Source of the DNA: an uncultured Corynebacterium sp. | GTDB taxonomy: Bacteria > Actinomycetota > Actinomycetes > Mycobacteriales > Mycobacteriaceae | Reading direction: 5' to 3' | NCBI GenBank assembly: GCA_943914355.1 | Contig: CALUBS010000015.1 | Span: forward strand, 1 to 58,813 | Length of the DNA: 58,813 nt | Part shown: one piece after another, positions 35,764 to 45,031 of the stretch | Layout of the letters: each line of letters begins with the position of its first letter | Position numbering within the stretch: the stretch's first letter is position 1 | The notes under the pieces: generated by a model | What the model was told of the DNA's origin: nothing | What the model saw: only the letters and a program-made list of their open reading frames with translations | Databases searched by the model: none | Program-made: the position numbers and the translations under genes

Positions 35764-37074
35764 ATGACAGACATGCCTAATACTTCCCAGTCGCAACAGT
35801 GGTTCGAGCGTTCCTCCAAAGTGATCCCGGGCGGGGTGAACTCGCCGGTGCGCGCTTTCGGCTCCGTGGGCGGCCAGGCCCGCGTGATTGAGAGGGGCGA
35901 GGGATCGCGCCTGTGGGATGTCGACGGCAATGAGTACGTCGACCTCGTAAGCTCCTACGGCCCGATGATCCACGGCAACGCGCACCCGGAAATCGTCGAG
36001 GCCGTGCAGCGGGCTGCCACCGGCGGGCTGAGTTTCGGCACGCCGACAGAGGGTGAGGCGCTGCTGGCGGAGGAAATCGTCAAGCGCACCGCGGCTGATA
36101 AGGTGCGCATGGTTAACTCCGGTACGGAGGCGACCATGTCGGCGGTGCGTTTGGCCCGCGGTTACACCGGCCGCGCAAAGGTGCTGAAGTTTGAGGGTTG
36201 CTACCACGGGCACGTGGATGCGTTGTTGGCATCGGCGGGCTCGGGCGTGGCGACGTTCGGCCTGCCGGATTCGCCGGGCGTTACGGGTGCGACGGCGAAG
36301 GACACCATCGTCGTTCCTTATAACGATCTGGATGCGGTGCGCGAGGCCTTCGCAGAGAACGAGGGCCAGATTGCCTGCATCATTGCGGAGGCCTCTGCCG
36401 GCAATATGGGCACCGTGGCCCCGAATGAGGGCTTCAACGCGGCGCTGAAGGAAATTGCGCATGCCGATGGCGCCCTGCTCATCCTCGACGAGGTCATGAC
36501 CGGCTTCCGCACCTCGTATAAGGGCTGGTACGGCGTCGATGGCGTAGCGGCGGACTTGGTGACCTTTGGCAAGGTGGTTTCCGGTGGCTTGCCGGCTGCG
36601 GCCTTTGGCGGTCGCGCCGAGGTCATGGACTACTTGGCACCGGACGGTCCGGTCTACCAGGCGGGCACCTTGTCCGGTAATCCGGTGGCGATGGCCTCGG
36701 GCCTGAAGTCGCTTCAGCTTGCCGATGAATCCCTCTACCCCCGCCTGCAAGAAAAGGCCGACCAGCTCGGCGCGATGATTTCTTCCGCGCTGGAGGCTGA
36801 GGGCGTGGCGCACCACATTCAGCGCGCGGCATCCATGTTCTCCATTCGCTTCGCAGAGGGCGAAGGCCGCAACTTCGCGGATATGCAGTCCGCGGAGAAC
36901 TTCCGCTTTGCCCCGTTCTTCCACGCGCTGCTTGAAAACGGCATCTACGTGGCACCGAGCGCGTTCGAGACTTGGTTCGTCTCTGATGCTCTTGGCGATG
37001 CCGACTTTGAGCGCATCGATGCCGCCCTCAAGCCCGCCGCGAAGGCCGCGGCCGCAGCGCGTCCCGCACAATAA
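35764..37074 (+). CDS. hemL: Glutamate-1-semialdehyde 2,1-aminomutase HemL
   Basis: HemL is a PLP enzyme that makes 5-aminolevulinate from glutamate-1-semialdehyde, the product of HemA. The N-terminal [13 protein letters not shown], the cofactor loop [18 protein letters not shown], the [10 protein letters not shown] block, and the PLP lysine in [16 protein letters not shown] are all present. The start is ATG 35764 or ATG 35773. Neither has a good ribosome binding site, and TAGAAT directly upstream could be a -10 of a leaderless transcript. The 436-residue length is normal. It begins the hemL-phosphatase-tlpA-ccdA-resB run. Confidence 0.95.
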   Translation: MTDMPNTSQSQQWFERSSKVIPGGVNSPVRAFGSVGGQARVIERGEGSRLWDVDGNEYVDLVSSYGPMIHGNAHPEIVEAVQRAATGGLSFGTPTEGEALLAEEIVKRTAADKVRMVNSGTEATMSAVRLARGYTGRAKVLKFEGCYHGHVDALLASAGSGVATFGLPDSPGVTGATAKDTIVVPYNDLDAVREAFAENEGQIACIIAEASAGNMGTVAPNEGFNAALKEIAHADGALLILDEVMTGFRTSYKGWYGVDGVAADLVTFGKVVSGGLPAAAFGGRAEVMDYLAPDGPVYQAGTLSGNPVAMASGLKSLQLADESLYPRLQEKADQLGAMISSALEAEGVAHHIQRAASMFSIRFAEGEGRNFADMQSAENFRFAPFFHALLENGIYVAPSAFETWFVSDALGDADFERIDAALKPAAKAAAAARPAQ

Positions 37075-37124
37075 GGCCTGCGCAACTAGGCCTGCACAAT
37101 TAGGCCTGCTCAACAAGGAGAGAC

Positions 37125-37733
37125 ATGACACGCACCATCGTTCACCTCGTGCGCCATGGCGAGGTACACAACCCAGGAAAGATCCTGTACGGGCGCATTC
37201 CGGGCTATCACCTATCCTCGCGCGGGCATTCCATGGCCGCGCGGACGGCGGAAAGCTTCCGCGATCATGATGTGACCTATTTGGCGGCCTCGCCGCTGCA
37301 GCGCGCGCAGGAAACGGCGCGGCCGATTGCGCAGGTGACGGGGTTAAATGTGGACGTCGATAAGACGCTCATTGAGTCCGGCAACCAATTCGAGGGCTTG
37401 CGCACCAAGGGCCTGCGATCGGCGCTGTGGAACCCGCGGCACTGGCCCAAGCTGACTAACCCGCTGGAGCCGTCGTGGGGTGAGGCGTATGAGGGCATCG
37501 CCGAGCGCATGCTCGGTGCGGTCGACCGCGCGCATACCGCGGCAGAAGGCCACGAGGCCGTGCTGGTGAGCCACCAGCTGCCCATCGTGATGGTGCAGCG
37601 CACGGTGCTGGGCCAGCGCCTGCCGCATGCGCCGTGGAATCGCGAGTGCGCGCTGGCCTCGGTAACCTCGCTGCTCTTTGAGGATAACCAGGTCACCGAT
37701 ATCTTCTACTCCGCGCCGGCGCAGGAGATTTAA
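37125..37733 (+). CDS. Histidine phosphatase family protein
   Basis: This 202-residue protein of the phosphoglycerate-mutase-like superfamily has the RHG-type motif HLVRHGEVHNPGKILYGR with the phosphoryl-accepting histidine at residue 12, and a second histidine in VLVSHQLPIVMV. The conserved E in W-G-E-A-Y-E-G is also present. The substrate is unknown. AAGGAGAG lies 6 bases before the ATG. In mycobacteria the equivalent gene (Rv0525) also sits between hemL and the cytochrome c genes. Its stop overlaps the next start (TAATG). Confidence 0.88.
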   Translation: MTRTIVHLVRHGEVHNPGKILYGRIPGYHLSSRGHSMAARTAESFRDHDVTYLAASPLQRAQETARPIAQVTGLNVDVDKTLIESGNQFEGLRTKGLRSALWNPRHWPKLTNPLEPSWGEAYEGIAERMLGAVDRAHTAAEGHEAVLVSHQLPIVMVQRTVLGQRLPHAPWNRECALASVTSLLFEDNQVTDIFYSAPAQEI

Positions 37734-38350
37734 TGGCACGCACACGCACCCGTGCGGCAACGCGCGTTGTGGCAGCCGCGCTTTCTGCAACCGCCTTGAC
37801 CCTTTCTGCCTGCACACAGGACGCCGAAAACGCCCAAAACGCGGTGGCCACCGGCGGCGAGTTCGAGTTCATCTCCCCGGGCGGGGAGCGGGAAATCCAC
37901 TACGAGGAAGCCGATAGGAAACCGCTGCGCAGCTTCAGCGGCGCCGATGTCCGCGATACGGATAAGACCATTTCCTTGGATGACTACGAGGGCGAAGTCG
38001 TGGTCTTGAATTCCTGGGGTCAGTGGTGCGCGCCGTGCCGCGCTGAGGCCGATGATCTGCAGGCGGTGCACGCCGAGCTGCAAAAACGCGACTTGGGCAC
38101 GGTCTTAGGCATCAACGTGCGCGACTATAACCCGCAGGTATCCAATGACTTCTTGGACGATAACGGCCTGGACTACCCCTCCATCTATGACCCGCCGTTT
38201 AAGACGGCCGCCGCGCTCGGCGGCGTACCTACGTCCGTGGTGCCGACCACGATCGTCTTGGATAAACAACACCGCCCGGCTACCGTTTTCTTGCGGTCCA
38301 TCACCACCGATGACGTGATGGATGTTGTGGATGAATTAGAAAAGGAATAA
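37733..38350 (+). CDS. TlpA/ResA-like thioredoxin lipoprotein
   Basis: The 205-residue protein has a lipoprotein signal peptide with lipobox LSAC (Cys about 24), so it is anchored outside the membrane. The thioredoxin-like domain carries the active site SWGQWCAPCRAEAD (CAPC near residue 101) and the cis-Pro in TSVVPTTIVLDK. It is expected to reduce apocytochrome c cysteines before heme attachment, receiving electrons from CcdA encoded next. ccdA starts at the base after the stop. The function follows from the family and the neighbours. Confidence 0.92.
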   Translation: MARTRTRAATRVVAAALSATALTLSACTQDAENAQNAVATGGEFEFISPGGEREIHYEEADRKPLRSFSGADVRDTDKTISLDDYEGEVVVLNSWGQWCAPCRAEADDLQAVHAELQKRDLGTVLGINVRDYNPQVSNDFLDDNGLDYPSIYDPPFKTAAALGGVPTSVVPTTIVLDKQHRPATVFLRSITTDDVMDVVDELEKE

Positions 38351-39154
38351 ATGGAATACGCAGCAAATATCGGCGGCCAGTTTGCCGAAGCTGCCACCTC
38401 CGGCCCGTTGATCCTCGGCATCCTCGCCGCGGCTCTGGCGGGTCTCGTCAGCTTTGCCAGCCCCTGCGTCATCCCGCTGGTGCCCGGCTATATCTCTTAC
38501 CTCGCTAGCGTGGTTGGCGGTGAGGTGAGCTATGACGAGAAGCTGGGGGTGGGCGTCGGCAAGCGCAGGCAATGGGCCGTCGTGCTGGCGGCAGCGCTGT
38601 TCATCTTGGGCTTTACCGTGGTCTTTGTACTGGCGACGGTCTCGGTCTTTGGCGCGATTTCCGCGCTCACGCTCAACGCCGATACGCTGATGCGCGTGGG
38701 CGGTGGCGTCACCATCTTGATGGGCGTGGTCTTCCTGGGGGCTATTCCAGCGCTGCAGAAAGACACCCGCCTGGCGCCAAAGCGCTGGACTACGTGGCTG
38801 GGCGCGCCGCTTTTGGGCGGTGTTTTCGCGCTGGGGTGGACGCCGTGCCTGGGCCCCACGCTGGCAGCGATTGTGTCCATTTCCGCCGGCACCGAAGGCA
38901 TGACCGCCGCCCGCGGCGCCCTGCTCATCGTGGGGTATTGCCTGGGCCTTGGACTGCCGTTCCTGCTGGTGGCGCTGGGGTCCGCGCGGGCGATGCGCAC
39001 CATTTCGTGGGCCCGCAAGCATTCGCGCACCATTCAGATCATTGGCGGCGTGGCGATGATCCTCGTGGGCCTTGCTCTGGTTACCGGCCTGTGGGGCGAG
39101 TTTATTTCCTATATCCAGAAATGGACCGTGGACTACGGCGCAACCCTCATTTAG
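38351..39154 (+). CDS. ccdA: Cytochrome c biogenesis protein CcdA
   Basis: The 267-residue membrane protein has six hydrophobic segments. The two redox cysteines lie in SFASPCVIPLVPGYISYL (first segment) and GWTPCLGPTLAAI (fourth), as in CcdA/DsbD proteins. It moves electrons from cytoplasmic thioredoxin across the membrane to the TlpA-like lipoprotein. It lies directly after tlpA, and resB follows 7 bases later with AGGAG overlapping the stop codon, so the set is one operon. Confidence 0.95.
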   Translation: MEYAANIGGQFAEAATSGPLILGILAAALAGLVSFASPCVIPLVPGYISYLASVVGGEVSYDEKLGVGVGKRRQWAVVLAAALFILGFTVVFVLATVSVFGAISALTLNADTLMRVGGGVTILMGVVFLGAIPALQKDTRLAPKRWTTWLGAPLLGGVFALGWTPCLGPTLAAIVSISAGTEGMTAARGALLIVGYCLGLGLPFLLVALGSARAMRTISWARKHSRTIQIIGGVAMILVGLALVTGLWGEFISYIQKWTVDYGATLI

Positions 39155-39161
39155 GAGAAAC

Positions 39162-40793
39162 GTGAAATATATCCGCAAAGCCTGGCGCTGGCTTACCAGC
39201 ATGCGCACCGCGCTGGCCCTGCTTTTCCTGCTGGCGCTCGCCGCCATCCCCGGCTCCCTCTTGCCGCAGCGCGACCTGAACGAGCAGAACGTGCAGGAGT
39301 TCATCGAATCCAATGGCACCGTAGCGGAAATCTACGATAAGCTGCAGCTTTTTGATGTCTTTTCCTCCATCTGGTTCCAAGCCATCTTCCTGCTTTTGGC
39401 GGTCTCGCTCATTGGCTGCATCATTCCGCGCTCCATCGATCACTACAAGGCGTGGCGCACGCAGCCCACGCGCGCGCCGAAGTACCTGCACCGCCTGCCG
39501 CTGAGCGCCGAGGGGCATTCGGAAAAGAGCGAGGAAGAACTCAGCGCGGAGATCCACAAGCGCCTGAAAAAATGGCGCGTGGCCGAATACAGCCCGGATA
39601 AGGATCGCGCCGGGGTGCACGCCTTTTCCGCCGAGCGCGGCTACGGCCGCGAGCTGGCCAACCTCATTTTCCACGTCGCGCTGGTAGCGATCCTGGTCAC
39701 CGTGGCCGCCGGCCGCCTGGTCAACTACGAGGGCCAGGTCATCGTGGTGACGGAGTCCGGCTCGCAGGGCGGCAATACCTCGCTGGAGCAGTCCACGGAG
39801 TTTTGTAATACCTCCACCTCGAACTTTGACTCCTTCCGGGCAGGGCCGCTTTTCGATGGCACTGGGCTCCACCCCTTCTGCATGACCGCGCACGACTTCA
39901 CCGCGAAGTACCTGCCCAATGGCCAGGCGGAGATGTTTACCTCCAACGTCTCCTACGCGGAGGGTGACGATATTTATAAGGACTCTTCCGAATGGAAGGA
40001 CTATGAGCTCAAGGTCAACCACCCGCTGCGCTTGGCGCAAAACCGCGTCTACCTGCAGGGCCACGGCTATGCACCGACGGTGACGGTGGAGTGGCCGGAT
40101 GGTGAAAAGCGCACGCAGACCATCCAATTCCAGCCCACTGACACGACCTTCTTCCTATCTTCGGGCGTGCTGCGCTTTGACCCGCCGGCAGGCATGTACC
40201 CGGACCTTTTCGAGCGCCGCCAAAACCAGCTGGCCATCCAGGGGCTTTTCGCCCCGACGGCCGAGTGGAGCGGTGAGAACGGCAAGCTTTTGCAGTCCTC
40301 CCACCCGGGCCTGAATGATCCGGCGTTGGCGGTCGATATCTACCGCGGTGATGCCGGCCTCGATACCGGTACGCCGCAGTCGCTCTTCTCGCTGGATTCA
40401 AACCTCGTGCACTCGGGGCAGCTGCAGAAGATCGACCGCGTGAACCTGAGCCAAGGCGATGACGTCACGCTTGATGATGGCACCAAGATCACCTTTGACG
40501 GTGCCAATGAATTTGCCAATTACCAGGTCTCCTATGACCCATTCCAGAATTGGGTGCTGGCATCCGCGCTGGTCATGTTGGTATCCCTCGTGGCCTCGCT
40601 GATGATTAAGCGCCGCCGCGTCTATATTCGCCTGCAGCCGGAGTCTGCCGGCGGCACCACCCTCGAGATGGGTGGTCTCGCCCGCACCGACCGCGCCGGC
40701 TGGTCTGAGGAATTCCACGAGCTGCACCGCGCGCTCTTGGAGCTTCCGGATCCAGATGAGGTGGAAGAAGACAAACTCTATACTGATGATTGA
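39162..40793 (+). CDS. resB: Cytochrome c assembly protein ResB (Ccs1)
   Basis: The protein has 543 residues from GTG 39162, which AGGAGA precedes by 4 bases. It begins KYIRKAWRWLTSMRTALALL, with the first membrane segment at about 13-33. Membrane segments also lie near 75-95 and 168-188, and one near 470-490 follows a large extracytoplasmic domain. ResB and CcsB form the system II heme lyase that carries heme across the membrane and ligates it to apocytochrome c. A perfect 20-base palindrome begins at the stop codon and overlaps a candidate promoter for ccsB. Confidence 0.93.
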   Translation: MKYIRKAWRWLTSMRTALALLFLLALAAIPGSLLPQRDLNEQNVQEFIESNGTVAEIYDKLQLFDVFSSIWFQAIFLLLAVSLIGCIIPRSIDHYKAWRTQPTRAPKYLHRLPLSAEGHSEKSEEELSAEIHKRLKKWRVAEYSPDKDRAGVHAFSAERGYGRELANLIFHVALVAILVTVAAGRLVNYEGQVIVVTESGSQGGNTSLEQSTEFCNTSTSNFDSFRAGPLFDGTGLHPFCMTAHDFTAKYLPNGQAEMFTSNVSYAEGDDIYKDSSEWKDYELKVNHPLRLAQNRVYLQGHGYAPTVTVEWPDGEKRTQTIQFQPTDTTFFLSSGVLRFDPPAGMYPDLFERRQNQLAIQGLFAPTAEWSGENGKLLQSSHPGLNDPALAVDIYRGDAGLDTGTPQSLFSLDSNLVHSGQLQKIDRVNLSQGDDVTLDDGTKITFDGANEFANYQVSYDPFQNWVLASALVMLVSLVASLMIKRRRVYIRLQPESAGGTTLEMGGLARTDRAGWSEEFHELHRALLELPDPDEVEEDKLYTDD

Positions 40794-40833
40794 TCCAACT
40801 ATAGTTGGATCCCGCTGCTTGCATGAGTAAGGT
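40792..40833 (+). promoter_or_regulatory. 20-base palindrome overlapping a candidate ccsB promoter
   Basis: Bases 40792-40811 form a perfect palindrome (GATCCAACTA and its complement). Its right arm contains TTGGAT (40805-40810), a possible -35, which is 17 bases from TAAGGT (40828-40833), a possible -10. A dimeric repressor could therefore act here. It could instead be a weak hairpin. Confidence 0.4.
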
Positions 40834-40854
40834 AATCAGCGTTATCCCGCACGT

Positions 40855-41952
40855 GTGAAGGCTAGGTGGACTCCCTTGCAGATTGATCAGAATCTGTCGA
40901 ACTTCTCGGATCTCGCGGTGCAGACCGCATTCGTGGTGTACTGCGTCGCGCTATTGATGTCGCTGTTGTACTACGGCCGCATACGCAGCCTCATCGAGGC
41001 GCGCCGCGTGGGCCGCTCGGAGGCGTCCAAGGTATTGGTCGGCGCAGGGGCCGAGGCTGGCGCCGCTACCGCTACCGCCACCGGCTCTGACGCTGCAACC
41101 GGCACGGGCGCAACGGATGCCAGCACCGATTACGAAGCTGAGGCAGCCTCCGCGGCAGCAACTATGAGCGAGGAAAAAGTCGCGGAAAAGGAACGCAAGC
41201 TGGATAAGCTCGGCGGCATGACCACATCGCTGATGTGGGTTGGCATTGCCCTGCACGCCGCGGCCATCGTATTGCGCGGGCTGGCCACGAGCCGTTTCCC
41301 ATTTGGCAACCTCTACGAATACGTATTGATGGTGTGCTTCGGCGTGCTGCTGGTGGGCAATATGGCCATGCAGCGCAAGGAATGGCGCACGGTCTGGCCG
41401 TGGATCCTTACCCCGGTCCTGGCGCTGATGTTTTACGGTTCCACCAAGCTCTATGCGGATTCCGCACCGGTGGTGCCGGCGCTGCAATCGCACTGGCTGC
41501 CCATCCACGTCACGGTGGTGTCCTTGGGCGCGTCCATCGGTATCGTTTCCGGCATCGCCTCGCTATTGAGCCTGCTGCGCCAGTGGAAGCCAAAGGACGC
41601 GGAACGCGGCTTCTTTGGCGCGCTGGCTTATCCGCTGCCGTCCGCGGCCAAGATTGACCGCCTGGCATACCGCTTGGGTGTTATCACCCTGCCCACCCTG
41701 GGCCTAGGCATCATCTTGGGCGCCATCTGGGCCGAATCCGCGTGGGGCCGCCCTTGGGGCTGGGACCCGAAGGAAACCGTGTCTTTTGCCACCTGGATCC
41801 TCTATGCGGCCTACCTGCACGCCCGTGCGACCCCGGCCTTCCGCAAGGCGGCGCCGTGGATCAACGTCCTAGCGATGGCGGTGATGGTCTTCAACCTCTT
41901 CTTTATCAATATGGTGGTCTCCGGCCTGCACTCCTATGCGGGGCTGAACTAA
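40855..41952 (+). CDS. ccsB: Cytochrome c assembly protein CcsB/CcsA (heme handling)
   Basis: This 365-residue membrane protein has about eight hydrophobic segments. The heme-binding tryptophan-rich motif is visible as ESAWGRPWGWDPKET near residue 300, and conserved histidines lie nearby. The family pairs with ResB to export heme to apocytochrome c. An unusual Ala/Thr/Gly-rich cytoplasmic linker occurs at about residues 62-105. The start may be GTG 40855, or TTG 40876 (MQIDQNLSNFSDL), which has AGGTGG seven bases upstream. It ends directly against the following HTH gene. Confidence 0.93.
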   Translation: MKARWTPLQIDQNLSNFSDLAVQTAFVVYCVALLMSLLYYGRIRSLIEARRVGRSEASKVLVGAGAEAGAATATATGSDAATGTGATDASTDYEAEAASAAATMSEEKVAEKERKLDKLGGMTTSLMWVGIALHAAAIVLRGLATSRFPFGNLYEYVLMVCFGVLLVGNMAMQRKEWRTVWPWILTPVLALMFYGSTKLYADSAPVVPALQSHWLPIHVTVVSLGASIGIVSGIASLLSLLRQWKPKDAERGFFGALAYPLPSAAKIDRLAYRLGVITLPTLGLGIILGAIWAESAWGRPWGWDPKETVSFATWILYAAYLHARATPAFRKAAPWINVLAMAVMVFNLFFINMVVSGLHSYAGLN

Positions 41953-42210
41953 ATGGCCACCAACCATAGCCCGCGCAATAAACAGGGAAAGCCCACCGGC
42001 GATAACGAGCTCATCTTGGGCTTGGGAGCGCAGATTGCGCAGCGGCGGCGTGAGTTGGGCATCGTCCAGCAGCAGCTTGCCGATGCCGCCCAGGTCTCCC
42101 GCTCCACCCTCCACACCATCGAACACGGCGGGGCCGGTGTGCGGTGGGAAAAGGTTACCGCCGTGGCAGAAGCGCTGGGACTTGAGATGCGGTTCGTGCC
42201 AAAGGATTAA
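41953..42210 (+). CDS. Helix-turn-helix XRE-family regulator
   Basis: The 85-residue protein has a single HTH_3 domain: LGAQIAQRRRELGIVQQQLA, then DAAQVSRSTLHTIEHGGAGV and WEKVTAVAEALGLEM. It starts at the base following the ccsB stop and is probably co-transcribed with it. Its stop overlaps the stop of the convergent gene at 42207 by four bases. The target genes are unknown; the palindrome before ccsB would be one natural candidate for autoregulation, but nothing in the sequence proves this. Confidence 0.88.
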   Translation: MATNHSPRNKQGKPTGDNELILGLGAQIAQRRRELGIVQQQLADAAQVSRSTLHTIEHGGAGVRWEKVTAVAEALGLEMRFVPKD

Positions 42211-42482
42211 TCCTGGTTGTCGTTCGGGCCCTTTGAACCATTGTTGCCGTCGGCGTCGCGAGTGCGGCGCTGGCGGCGTTTTTCTTCCTCGGCCTCCTGC
42301 TTGCGGCGCTGCTTGAAGCGCTCCTTTTCCAGGTTCCACAGGAATTCCTCGTCATCATCGGGGCCCTTGATGGAACGTGGTTGTTCTTCAACCTGGCGGG
42401 ACTTCCAGGACGATGGCCCAAAGGCCTTCCACACCAGGTAAGCGGCGAGGACAAAAAGCAGTAGGAGGATTAGTCGACCCAT
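42207..42482 (-). CDS. Small membrane-anchored charged protein
   Basis: The 91-residue product starts at ATG 42482 with a single hydrophobic segment (MGRLILLLLFVLAAYLVWKA). A strongly charged cytoplasmic part follows, including KERFKQRRKQEAEEEKRRQR, which should be helical. No family function is recognised. The gene is divergent from the DUF4229 gene at 42521, with 38 bases between start codons, and convergent with the HTH gene. Confidence 0.7.
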   Translation of the reverse strand: MGRLILLLLFVLAAYLVWKAFGPSSWKSRQVEEQPRSIKGPDDDEEFLWNLEKERFKQRRKQEAEEEKRRQRRTRDADGNNGSKGPNDNQD

Positions 42483-42506
42483 GCGGATTATTCTACCTGT
42501 ACGGCG

Positions 42507-42512
42507 TACAAT
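42507..42512 (+). promoter_or_regulatory. -10 element of a leaderless transcript (DUF4229 gene)
   Basis: TACAAT ends 8 bases before the ATG at 42521, and the intervening ATCGACCCCC-like sequence has no ribosome binding site. This fits a leaderless mRNA, which is common in this genus. Confidence 0.55.
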
Positions 42513-42520
42513 CGACCCCC

Positions 42521-42844
42521 ATGACGCACAACCCTGAGCCACCGAAACCAGACCCCGAACTGCGCCGTCGTTCGCGCAAGGCGCTATGGAAATACGGGCT
42601 CGCGCGCGTGGTGCTTTTTCTCGCGCTCACCGCGGTCATCGAGCTGCTGGCGGTAGGGATTGGTTTCCCCATTCCCGTACTCGTGGCAGCGCTCCTAGCG
42701 CTCTTTGTGGCCCTGCCGCTATCGATGCTGATATTTAAAAACTGGCGCATCGAGGCCACGCAGACGCTGGCGGAGTACTCCGCGCAACGCAAGGCGCACA
42801 AGCGCTGGGTACAGGCCGAATTGGAAGGCCGCGCGGAGGCCTAG
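42521..42844 (+). CDS. DUF4229 family membrane protein
   Basis: The 107-residue protein has a polar N terminus (MTHNPEPPKPDPELRRRSRK) and two hydrophobic helices around residues 27-48 and 50-69. A charged tail, AEYSAQRKAHKRWVQAELEG, follows. This matches the actinobacterial DUF4229 group found close to menA. Function is unknown. The start is supported by the leaderless promoter at 42507. It is convergent with menA. Confidence 0.78.
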   Translation: MTHNPEPPKPDPELRRRSRKALWKYGLARVVLFLALTAVIELLAVGIGFPIPVLVAALLALFVALPLSMLIFKNWRIEATQTLAEYSAQRKAHKRWVQAELEGRAEA

Positions 42845-42866
42845 GCGCGCAAAGCCTAGCCCTGGA

Positions 42867-43763
42867 CTAGATGAGGGCGACGGCGATGGCCTCGATCACT
42901 GCCCAGATGAGCATGGCGCGCCCGGTCAGCCCCAGCACGGGGATGAGCTGATGTCCGGTGGCGCCGCGATTGACCGTGCGCACCGCGCGGAGTGCAAACG
43001 GGAAGTAGACCAGGCCAGCCAGCGCGAGCCAGCTGCCGAAGGCAACCGCGATGGTAAGTACGAAGGGCAAGAGCAGTAGGCCCGTAAAAAGCAGGCGGGC
43101 GTTCTTATTGCCCAGCCGTACCGCGAGGGTGATCTTGCCGGCCTCGGCATCGGAGGGAATATCGCGGATATTATTGACCAGGTTCACCCCGGAGCTCATG
43201 GCGCCGATGCCGATGGCCAGGGCTAGGCCCGTCCAGGAAATGCGGCCGGCTTGGGTAAATTCGGTGCCGAGCACGGCGACGAGTCCGAAGAAGACAAAGA
43301 CGGCGACCTCGCCCAAACCGCGGTAGCCGTAGGGGTTCTTACCGCCGGTATAAAACCACGCACCGGCGATGCACAGCGCGCCGATGAGGATGAGCCACCA
43401 GGCACCAGCGGCCAGGGATAGGATGATTCCGGCCAGGCCGGCGACGGCGAAGCAGCCAAAGGCGGCGTATTTCACGTGGCGCGGCTGCGCAAGCCCGCTG
43501 CCGGTCAGCCGCTGCGGGCCGGTGCGGTCATCATCGGTACCGCGGATGCCATCGGAATAGTCGTTGGCATAGTTCACGCCGATAATAAGCGCCCACGCCA
43601 CGATGAACGCGAACACCGCGCGGCCGATATGCCCGCCGCTAATACCGAAGGCCGCGCCCGTACCTGCGATAACGGGTGCGAAGGCGTTGGCCCACGTATG
43701 TGGGCGAGCACCATTGATCCAATCCTTGGCGGTCGCGGAATAATTACTGGCTGATGAAGTCAT
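42867..43763 (-). CDS. menA: 1,4-dihydroxy-2-naphthoate polyprenyltransferase MenA
   Basis: MenA attaches the polyprenyl chain to dihydroxynaphthoate in the membrane, giving demethylmenaquinone. The 298-residue UbiA-family protein has the first Asp-rich motif in GVNYANDYSDGIRGTDDD and the second in NLVNNIRDIPSDAEAGK, between about eight membrane helices. It opens with WINGARPHTWANAFAPV, typical for MenA. ATG 43763 has GGTGG upstream; ATG 43772 is an alternative. The other men genes nearby (menE, menB, menC) belong to the same pathway. Confidence 0.93.
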   Translation of the reverse strand: MTSSASNYSATAKDWINGARPHTWANAFAPVIAGTGAAFGISGGHIGRAVFAFIVAWALIIGVNYANDYSDGIRGTDDDRTGPQRLTGSGLAQPRHVKYAAFGCFAVAGLAGIILSLAAGAWWLILIGALCIAGAWFYTGGKNPYGYRGLGEVAVFVFFGLVAVLGTEFTQAGRISWTGLALAIGIGAMSSGVNLVNNIRDIPSDAEAGKITLAVRLGNKNARLLFTGLLLLPFVLTIAVAFGSWLALAGLVYFPFALRAVRTVNRGATGHQLIPVLGLTGRAMLIWAVIEAIAVALI

Positions 43764-43828
43764 AGCCACCATTGTGCCACTGCGTAGTGGGCGTAAAGCA
43801 ATCAGGAAGCTGGGGCCTGCGGTGGGGG

Positions 43829-44986
43829 CTAGGCGTTAAAGACTGCGGCGACGGCCTGGCGGTCTACCTTGCCGGGGCCGGTGGTGGGAAATTCCGCAAG
43901 GTGCTTTAAATCTTTAGGCAGCTGCCAACGGGGAAGTTCGGCGTCTTCGAGGGCCTCGAAGATATCGCCAAGCTCGGCATTACCGGTATAGGCGGCCACG
44001 ATGGCTTGGCCCAGCCGCGGGTGCGGGATACCGACGACGCACGCCTCGGCAACACCGGGCACCCGGAGGATTTCGCGTTCCAAGACCTCTGGGTGCAGCT
44101 TCAACCCGCCGGAGTCGATGACATTATCGAGGCGCCCGGTGACGGTGAGGATGCCATCTTCGATGACGCCGGCATCGGAAGTGGCGAACCACCCGTTTCC
44201 GGGAAACGCCTCGTGGCTTGGGGCATTGCGGTAGCCCTGCGCGATGGTGGGCCCGCCGAGTAAGATGCGGCCGTCCTGGACGCGGGCCGTCGTACCGGGC
44301 AGTGGGCGGCCATCGTAGACGCAGCCGCCGGCGGTCTCGGAGGAACCGTAGGTGGTGGTGATAGTGATGCCCTGATCCGCGGCCGCGGCGTGCAGGCGCG
44401 GGTGGATGGCGGCACCGCCCACCAAGATGGCATCGAAACTCTGGAGCGCATCGATGCCCTCCGGCACATCCATGGCTTTGGCCAGCTGCAGCGGGGTGAG
44501 CGCGGTGTAGGTGCGGTCGCCGGTGCGGGAGAGCTCCGCGGCGGCGCGGGCGAAGGCTGAGATATCAAAGCCTTCGCTGAGATCGAGGCAGAGCGGATCC
44601 ACCCCGGCCACCAGGGAACGGACGAGGACCTGGATGCCGGCGATGTGGTGGGCGGGCATCGCCAAGAGCCATTGCCCAGGGCCACCGAGGACCTGGTGGG
44701 TGGCATCGGCGCTGGCCACCAGGTTGGCTGGCGTTAATTGCGCGCCCTTTGGGGTGCCGGTGGACCCTGAAGTGGAGACCACGAGCGCGATGTCCTCTGC
44801 GATGGGCTCGCCGGCGCGCTGGGAATTGCGCAGGAGGGTGGCGCGGGTGGCATCGGCAAGCGGCAGCGGCAAAAAGCAGGACCTGCCGACAATGGCGGAT
44901 TCGAGGTCCGGCAGGATGGCCGCGGGGTCATGCGGATCGACGGGCAAGGGGGCGAGGATAGTCACGGCACTAGATCTTAAGGCCAC
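43829..44986 (-). CDS. menE: o-succinylbenzoate-CoA ligase MenE
   Basis: MenE activates o-succinylbenzoate with ATP and CoA. The 385-residue enzyme is a short member of the adenylate-forming family: VVSTSGSTGTPKGAQLT is the P-loop, TYGSSETAGGCVYDGRPL is the adenine-binding block, WFATSDAGV carries the ribose-binding Asp, and GRLDNVIDSGGLKLHP is the hinge. The final catalytic lysine is in GPGKVDRQAV. The start is GTG 44986 or GTG 44965. MenC makes its substrate and MenB uses its product; both genes lie in this window. Confidence 0.92.
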   Translation of the reverse strand: MALRSSAVTILAPLPVDPHDPAAILPDLESAIVGRSCFLPLPLADATRATLLRNSQRAGEPIAEDIALVVSTSGSTGTPKGAQLTPANLVASADATHQVLGGPGQWLLAMPAHHIAGIQVLVRSLVAGVDPLCLDLSEGFDISAFARAAAELSRTGDRTYTALTPLQLAKAMDVPEGIDALQSFDAILVGGAAIHPRLHAAAADQGITITTTYGSSETAGGCVYDGRPLPGTTARVQDGRILLGGPTIAQGYRNAPSHEAFPGNGWFATSDAGVIEDGILTVTGRLDNVIDSGGLKLHPEVLEREILRVPGVAEACVVGIPHPRLGQAIVAAYTGNAELGDIFEALEDAELPRWQLPKDLKHLAEFPTTGPGKVDRQAVAAVFNA

Positions 44987-45031
44987 GGCGGGACAAACCC
45001 CGGTTGCGGCCGGGGTGAGTCGATACAGGGA

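Noticed and set aside
35629..37131. Very long - strand reading frame extending the dehydrogenase gene through hemL
   Set aside because: It is antisense to hemL, which is unmistakable. The dehydrogenase has a strong ribosome binding site at 35628. Long shadow frames are common in high-GC DNA.
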